Shown in pieces: positions 59,440 through 64,000 of a DNA stretch of 64,000 nucleotides (position 1 is the first letter of the stretch; each line of letters starts with the position of its first letter). The notes beneath the pieces are model-generated. The model was not told the DNA's origin, did not search any database, and saw nothing but the letters and a program-made list of their open reading frames with translations. The stretch lies in NCBI RefSeq assembly GCF_039691755.1, contig NZ_CP137552.1, forward strand, positions 620,001 to 684,000, written 5' to 3'. The position numbers and the translations under genes are program-made. The stretch comes from Halomonas sp. Bachu 37. GTDB taxonomy: Bacteria; Pseudomonadota; Gammaproteobacteria; Pseudomonadales; Halomonadaceae.

Positions 59440-60711
59440 ATGTCACATCCGGCCATCGAGCGTGCATCGGAGCAGCGTGTCATCCAACCGGCACTGGACG
59501 TGGCCGCTGTGCGCCAGGACTTTCCGATATTGAGTCGCCAGGTACACGGCAAGCCGCTGGTTTACCTGGACAATGCCGCGACCAGTCAGACGCCGCGGCA
59601 AGTCATCGATGCATTCGATGATTACTACAGCCGCTATAACGCCAATATCCACCGTGGCCTGCACACCCTGTCCGACGAAGCGACGGCGGCTTTCGAGGGC
59701 ACTCGGGAGACGGTTCGCGCTTTCCTGGGAGCAGCGGACGCGCGTCAGATCATTTTCACACGGGGTACTACCGAAGCGATCAATCTGGTAGCCAACAGCT
59801 GGGGGCGGGCTAACCTCAAGGCCGGCGACGAAGTTCTGATCTCGATGCTCGAGCACCACTCGAATATCGTGCCCTGGCAGCTTCTGGCCGCAGAGATTGG
59901 CTTTACCCTCAAGGTAATCCCGGTAGATGAAAGGGGCGCGCTGGATCAACAGGCCTATCGGGCGCTGTTGAGTGAGCGCACGCGCCTGGTGGCGGTCAAT
60001 CATGTATCCAACGCCTTGGGTACCGTGAATCCCGTGGCGGAAATGGCTCGTCTGGCTCATGAACAGGGGGCTTTGATTCTTGTCGATGGCGCCCAGGCCA
60101 CTCCCCACCAGCGGGTGAATGTCGACGCTATCGATGCGGATTTCTACGCCTTTTCGGGACACAAGATCTACGGGCCGACCGGTGTCGGCGTGCTCTATGG
60201 TCGACGCGAGCTGCTCGAGGCAATGCCCCCGTGGCAAGGCGGCGGGGAGATGATCAAGACGGTCTCCTTCGATAGCCCCACTACCTTTGCCGCCATTCCC
60301 CACAAGTTCGAGGCCGGAACCCCGGCGATTGCCGAGGTGATTGCCCTGGGGAAGGCCATTGAATGGATAGAAGGGGTCGGTATCGAGAAGATCGGGGCCT
60401 GGGAGGGCGAGTTGCTGGCGCACGCCACGCAAGAGGTACAGGCGATCGATGGCTTGCGCATTCTGGGAACCTCGCCGGAGAAAGCCGCCGTGCTCTCGTT
60501 TGTGGTGGATGGCGCTCACTCCCAGGATATCGGCTTGTTGATCGACCAGCTCGGTGTGGCCATTCGCACGGGACACCATTGTGCCCAGCCCTTGCTGGCG
60601 CAATTTGGCGTCGATGCCACCTGTCGCGCCTCGTTTGCCGCTTACAATACCCTCGAGGAAGTCGAGACTTTCGTTGCTGCCTTGCAGCGGGTCATTACGA
60701 TGCTGCGCTAA
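59440..60711 (+). CDS. sufS: Cysteine desulfurase SufS
   Basis: PLP enzyme of 423 aa that takes sulfur from cysteine. The PLP lysine is in FSGHKIYGPTG, the catalytic cysteine is in a segment near VDATCRASFAAYN, and RTGHHCAQPLL holds the conserved region near the active-site loop. It has a slightly extended N-terminus before VRQDFPILSRQV. No sufE or sufU follows, so the sulfur-transfer partner is encoded elsewhere. Confidence 0.95.
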   Translation: MSHPAIERASEQRVIQPALDVAAVRQDFPILSRQVHGKPLVYLDNAATSQTPRQVIDAFDDYYSRYNANIHRGLHTLSDEATAAFEGTRETVRAFLGAADARQIIFTRGTTEAINLVANSWGRANLKAGDEVLISMLEHHSNIVPWQLLAAEIGFTLKVIPVDERGALDQQAYRALLSERTRLVAVNHVSNALGTVNPVAEMARLAHEQGALILVDGAQATPHQRVNVDAIDADFYAFSGHKIYGPTGVGVLYGRRELLEAMPPWQGGGEMIKTVSFDSPTTFAAIPHKFEAGTPAIAEVIALGKAIEWIEGVGIEKIGAWEGELLAHATQEVQAIDGLRILGTSPEKAAVLSFVVDGAHSQDIGLLIDQLGVAIRTGHHCAQPLLAQFGVDATCRASFAAYNTLEEVETFVAALQRVITMLR

Positions 60712-60750
60712 ACCAAGCTGAGTTAATCACTGCTGCGCTAAGAGAAGCTT

Positions 60751-61320
60751 ATGGACATCGAGCAAGTCAGCGGCCTGGAAAAAGGCCGCATACTCCCCCT
60801 GCAGCGCGACGTGGATGCCATTGCCATTCCCTTCGGCAAGACCGAGACCCTGCCCGAAGACAGCTCAGTGAGCATCATGCAAGCCAAGGGTAGTTCGGTC
60901 AGCGTGGGTTACGAAGGCCGCTTGTATCTGATCGAAGGCAGTAATCTGGATGCCCTGGGGTTGGAGCCACTACCGCGTCCGACACTGCCCGAAGACGCCT
61001 CGGATGATGAGATCGAGCAATTTGTCTGGGGCCAGCTCAGAACCTGCTTCGATCCCGAGATTCCCGTCAACATCGTCGATCTTGGCCTCGTCTACGGCTG
61101 CCGTATCGAGCGCTTGATAAGCGGTGGGCGCATCGTGACCATCCGCATGACGCTGACCGCTCCCGGCTGTGGTATGGGAGACGTAATAGCAGCTGATGCC
61201 CGCAACAAGATCCTGGGGGCGCCTCAAATCAGCAAGGTCCATACGGAAATCGTCTTTAGCCCGCCATGGAGCCGCGATATGATGAGCGACGAAGCTAAGC
61301 TAGAATTGGGAATGTTCTAA
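60751..61320 (+). CDS. sufT: SufT, MIP18-like Fe-S maturation protein
   Basis: Protein of 189 aa. The C-terminal domain (FDPEIPVNIVDLGLVYGC...LTAPGCGMGDVI) is the MIP18/DUF59 fold; the N-terminal 80 residues are the SufT-specific extension. SufT aids Fe-S protein maturation in other bacteria. It ends the suf operon 39 bp after sufS. No clear terminator was found. Confidence 0.92.
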   Translation: MDIEQVSGLEKGRILPLQRDVDAIAIPFGKTETLPEDSSVSIMQAKGSSVSVGYEGRLYLIEGSNLDALGLEPLPRPTLPEDASDDEIEQFVWGQLRTCFDPEIPVNIVDLGLVYGCRIERLISGGRIVTIRMTLTAPGCGMGDVIAADARNKILGAPQISKVHTEIVFSPPWSRDMMSDEAKLELGMF

Positions 61321-61378
61321 TCGCGGCGAAGGTCGATCTTGACCTGCTTTCTCCCTCTGGTTGGTGAAAGGAGCCGCT

Positions 61379-61420
61379 ATGCCCAGGCTGAAGAAACGTA
61401 ATGCAACCGCCGGTTGGTAG
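61379..61420 (+). CDS. 13-codon ORF overlapping the SanA/ElyC-like start
   Basis: ATG 61379 follows AAAGGAG at good spacing and reads MPRLKKRNATAGW before TAG. It overlaps the start of the next gene in another frame. Removing one T from GGTTGG would join it to the downstream protein, giving a basic N-terminus common in membrane proteins. It is either a leader peptide or a sign of a frameshift at the gene start. Confidence 0.3.
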   Translation: MPRLKKRNATAGW

Positions 61421-62297
61421 AGGGATAACGCTGGTCATCAGGTCGCTGGGAGCCATTCTGCTTCTGGCGGCTTTATTATTGGTAGGTGCGAACTTGTGGA
61501 TACTGGGCAGAACGCTGCCCTATATCGAGCGTGACATGGGGCAATGCGCCGCCCAGGAGGTGGGGATTGTCTTCGGCACCTCGAATTGGACCCGCAGCGG
61601 TGTTCGCAATCCGCATTTTCATGGCCGCATGGCCACCGCAGCAAGATTGATTGAAGACGATCAGTTGGAACATTTGCTGATTTCCGGCGATAACCGCACT
61701 CAAGCCTACAACGAGCCGCGGGCGATGTGGCGTGAGCTTTCTCGGCGGGGCGTAGCAGCCGAACAGATGACCATGGACTTCGCCGGGTTCAGCACTTTCG
61801 ATACCCTGGCTCGGGCACGCGACGTGTTCGAAGTGGATAGTGCCATGTTGATTACTCAAGACTGGCATTTGCCGCGTGCCGTTTATATTGGCAGGGTGCT
61901 GGGCATGGAGGTCAACGGCTGTGCCGCCTATGAACGAACGGTATCGAGTGTCTGGCAGCTACGCATGCGGGAATGGGTGGCACGTGTGGCCACTCTCGGC
62001 GATTTGTACTTGTGGGGACGCAAGCCCTACTTCCTGGGGCCAGTTGAACCACTGATCCTGCCGGTGGTAGGTCCTAGGGCACTTGAACCTCTCGAGCCAT
62101 CAGAAGCTTTTGAGAAATCAGAAGCTTTTGAGGAATCAGACACCTTCGAGCAATTGGAGCTCCTCCAGAAGCCTGAGCCTGTCAGGAGACTTGAGCTCTT
62201 CGAGAATGGTGGCGAAGAAAATAGTGGCGAAGAAGATAGTGACGAGGAAAAAGGTGTCGAGCCCGACCCCGGGCTTTCCGGGATGACCAACGAATAG
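61401..62297 (+). CDS. SanA/YdcF/ElyC-like DUF218 membrane protein with acidic tail
   Basis: Protein of 298 aa. An N-terminal membrane helix (GAILLLAALLLVGANLWIL) precedes the DUF218 domain (VGIVFGTSNWTRSG, LLISGDNR, TFDTLARARDVF, MLITQDWHLPRA), as in SanA, linked to envelope integrity. After about residue 230 comes an acidic tail with three SEAFEK-like hexapeptides encoded by 18-bp tandem repeats, then a glutamate-rich end. The tail is unlike the family. The start is uncertain because of the well-placed ATG at 61379 in another frame. Confidence 0.8.
   Translation: MQPPVGRGITLVIRSLGAILLLAALLLVGANLWILGRTLPYIERDMGQCAAQEVGIVFGTSNWTRSGVRNPHFHGRMATAARLIEDDQLEHLLISGDNRTQAYNEPRAMWRELSRRGVAAEQMTMDFAGFSTFDTLARARDVFEVDSAMLITQDWHLPRAVYIGRVLGMEVNGCAAYERTVSSVWQLRMREWVARVATLGDLYLWGRKPYFLGPVEPLILPVVGPRALEPLEPSEAFEKSEAFEESDTFEQLELLQKPEPVRRLELFENGGEENSGEEDSDEEKGVEPDPGLSGMTNE
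62100..62153 (+). repeat. Three 18-bp tandem repeats in the acidic tail
   Basis: Copies start at 62100, 62118 and 62136. The first two differ by one base over 18 (TCAGAAGCTTTTGAG-AAA/GAA); the third is diverged. They encode SEAFEK, SEAFEE and SDTFEQ. The pattern suggests recent slippage-type duplication that may vary between strains. Confidence 0.7.
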
Positions 62298-62303
62298 ATG
62301 ACG

Positions 62304-62750
62304 TCAACGACGGGCCTTGCGTTTCTGCAGGCTGTAAAGCTCCCGAATCAGCGTTCTGCAACCTTTCCAGCACTCCTCGACGACCGGTTCGATGGGATCG
62401 GGCAGGGGGTGGGTATACAAGTTGGAGAGCGCTTGCATGAGAACCCGTTCCTGCTCCAGCAGCTCATTGATCAAGACCTGACTATCGTTGCCCACGAAGC
62501 TCTTCAGGCGACTCCATAACCAGAGAAAGTCATCACGCTCGACATCCGCGTCACGGGGAAGCATCTTGAGATGCGTTCTCGCCAGTTCCTGAAGCTCGCG
62601 CATCTGCTTCATTCTCGCTTCATAATGCGGTTTCAATGCATCACGCAGCGAGGGGCGCAGGCGTTCGATATTATCCTGAAAATAATCAATGCTGTCGGCC
62701 AGCGCTTCCAATGCGCTATCCATCGCCACTTGGCGATTGTCGAGAAACAT
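62304..62750 (-). CDS. Helical protein of unknown function, DUF2383-like
   Basis: Protein of 148 aa, all predicted helix by composition: ALADSIDYFQDNIERLRPSL, HYEARMKQMRELQELARTH, DDFLWLWSRLKSFVGNDSQV, NELLEQERVLMQALSNLY. The four-helix pattern recalls ferritin-like DUF2383 proteins, but I cannot confirm metal ligands. ATG follows GGAGG with 9-bp spacing. It lies in the same direction as rimK, 89 bp beyond its stop. Confidence 0.7.
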   Translation of the reverse strand: MFLDNRQVAMDSALEALADSIDYFQDNIERLRPSLRDALKPHYEARMKQMRELQELARTHLKMLPRDADVERDDFLWLWSRLKSFVGNDSQVLINELLEQERVLMQALSNLYTHPLPDPIEPVVEECWKGCRTLIRELYSLQKRKARR

Positions 62751-62838
62751 GAGCGTCTACCTCCTTCGGTGACGCAGATTGTGGCGTTGACCGAGCCGTT
62801 TTGCCACCCCTGACAGTAATTATTTTGCGCCTTTTTGC

Positions 62839-63747
62839 TTAGCCTTTCGGCTTGGTTGGCGTTTTACGCGGCAGCGCAGCATTCTTTTCGATATGTTCGA
62901 TAATCATGCCGGCGATGTCCTTGCCCGTGGCCGCCTCGATTCCCTGCAATCCCGGAGAGGAGTTGACCTCCATGATGACCGGTCCATGGTTGGAGCGCAG
63001 CAGGTCCACCCCGGCCACCCGCAATCCCATGGCCTTGGCGGCACGAATCGCCGTGGAGCGCTCTTCGGGGGTGATGCGAATGACGCTGGCGGTTCCGCCC
63101 CGGTGCAGGTTGGAACGAAACTCTCCTTCCGCTGCCTGGCGCTTCATCGATGCCACTACCTTGTCACCAATCACAAAGCAGCGAATATCGGCACCTCTGG
63201 CTTCCTTGATGTACTCCTGGACCATGATGTTGGTCTTCATTCCCATGAAGGCCTGGATGACCGACTCGGCGGCCTGGTTGGTTTCCGCCAATACCACGCC
63301 AATGCCCTGCGTGCCTTCGAGTAGCTTGATGACCAGCGGAGCGCCCTTGACCATGGTGATCAAATCGGGAATGTCATCCGGTGAGTGGGCGAAACCGGTA
63401 ATCGGCAGGCCTAGTCCCTTGCGCGAGAGTAGCTGCAGGGAACGTAGCTTGTCCCTTGAGCGCGTGATGGAGACGGAGTCGTTGAGCACGTAGGTGCTCA
63501 TCATCTCGAATTGACGCAACACCGCGCAGCCGTAGAACGTGACCGAAGCGCCGATGCGCGGTATCACGGCATCGAATGGCTCGATTTCCGCACCCTTGTA
63601 GTGAATGGAAGGGTGATGGGACGCAATGCTCATATAGCAACGTAATGTATCGACGACACGGGCCGAATGGCCACGGCTTTCGGCGGCTTCCACCAGGCGC
63701 CGGGTCGAGTAGAGGTTGCGATTTCGAGAAAGCAGAGCAATATGCAT
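62839..63747 (-). CDS. rimK: Ribosomal protein S6-L-glutamate ligase RimK
   Basis: ATP-grasp enzyme of 302 aa that adds glutamate to the C-terminus of ribosomal protein S6. Conserved features include [59 protein letters not shown] and the metal-binding [15 protein letters not shown] follows GGAGCC. Upstream on the same strand lies a zinc-protease gene, an arrangement known from rim operons of other proteobacteria. Confidence 0.95.
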   Translation of the reverse strand: MHIALLSRNRNLYSTRRLVEAAESRGHSARVVDTLRCYMSIASHHPSIHYKGAEIEPFDAVIPRIGASVTFYGCAVLRQFEMMSTYVLNDSVSITRSRDKLRSLQLLSRKGLGLPITGFAHSPDDIPDLITMVKGAPLVIKLLEGTQGIGVVLAETNQAAESVIQAFMGMKTNIMVQEYIKEARGADIRCFVIGDKVVASMKRQAAEGEFRSNLHRGGTASVIRITPEERSTAIRAAKAMGLRVAGVDLLRSNHGPVIMEVNSSPGLQGIEAATGKDIAGMIIEHIEKNAALPRKTPTKPKG

Positions 63748-63848
63748 GACAGGCTCCGGACATGGCCGTAAAAAGAATGAGAAATAGCGTAGTGAATACG
63801 ATAAGTGCTTGGACTACCAAGGTACTCGAATATCAAGGAACCCGGGCA

Positions 63849-64000
63849 TCAGGGCTCGCCGTGCAGGAAAGCGGCACCGGGCGCGACCAGCAGGCGGCGC
63901 ATGGCACGTCGCCCCAGCAGCATGGCATGACGCATGTTACTGCGATCGGTCAGGGTCAGTTCCACCGGAAAATCAAGATCGCCCATCTGCATGGGGGTAC
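63849..64000 (-). CDS. RimK-linked ATP-dependent zinc protease, C-terminal part
   Basis: Reverse-strand frame entering from the window edge and ending at TGA (63849-63851). The visible 50 residues include DLDFPVELTLTDRSNMRHAM and LLGRRAMRRLLVAPGAAFL, the C-terminal signature of the small retropepsin-like/zinc protease family found beside rimK. The gene's start is outside the window. It lies 101 bp upstream of rimK and is probably in the same operon. Confidence 0.82.
   Translation of the reverse strand, partial: TPMQMGDLDFPVELTLTDRSNMRHAMLLGRRAMRRLLVAPGAAFLHGEP

Overview
The window is chromosomal DNA of a gammaproteobacterium, most likely Halomonas or a close relative in the Halomonadaceae. 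The basis is the sequence of the complete 16S rRNA gene, an ectoine hydroxylase (ectD), a cation/proton antiporter, a SulP anion transporter, and the general gene style (moderately high GC, Shine-Dalgarno starts, frequent overlapping starts). No tRNA, CRISPR array, insertion sequence or prophage gene was recognised. The window opens in the last codons of an upstream gene and closes inside a gene on the minus strand.

Layout. 1-3.5 kb: pstC-pstA-pstB phosphate importer. 3.5-9.8 kb: arsenic/chromate resistance island with GAPDH-arsJ-arsR-chrA-exoD on plus and acr3 plus a small CC-motif protein on minus. The same palindrome, ATATATG-N6-CATATAT, lies in front of both transcription units and is the likely ArsR operator. 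9.8-10.5 kb: gene graveyard, an arsenate reductase remnant lacking its catalytic loop abutting a frameshifted chemotaxis-receptor remnant. 10.5-17.2 kb: fatty-acid/acyl-CoA genes (thiolase, TetR regulator, AMP-dependent ligase, SDR dehydrogenase, FadE-type dehydrogenase) with a PsrA-like palindrome. 17.4-22.8 kb: rRNA operon 16S-23S-5S with promoter, two boxA sites, a tRNA-less spacer holding a long nested stem, and a terminator. 22.9-29.2 kb: housekeeping genes (rlmM, tusA, a MATE pump, epmC, tatD and unknowns). 29.5-36.7 kb: acyl-CoA catabolic operon with an orphan periplasmic binding protein, a 29-codon overlapping ORF, two ligases, a dehydrogenase and a thiolase, beside an AraC regulator. 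37.8-46.5 kb: uup, a universal stress protein, a MarR regulator, a DUF5924-type protein and fadBA. 46.6-54.9 kb: a CCGSCQ micro-protein, flavodoxin-like protein, ectD, CPA1 antiporter, a 28-aa membrane peptide, a ZIP-like protein, an NDUFA9-like protein, SulP and small proteins. 55-61.3 kb: SUF iron-sulfur operon (Rrf2 regulator, sufB-C-D-S-T). 61.4-64 kb: SanA/ElyC-like protein with an acidic repeat tail, a helical unknown, rimK and a partial zinc-protease gene.

How the genes work together. The arsenic island offers two exits: arsenate is turned by GAPDH into 1-arseno-3-phosphoglycerate and exported by ArsJ, and arsenite leaves through Acr3; the neighbouring Pst system is a route by which arsenate can enter. 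Three separate beta-oxidation sets share the central FadBA complex. EctD, the antiporter and SulP fit a halophilic lifestyle. The SUF operon carries an Rrf2 regulator plus candidate Fur- and IscR-type sites. Functions are assigned by reading protein motifs; no database search was possible.
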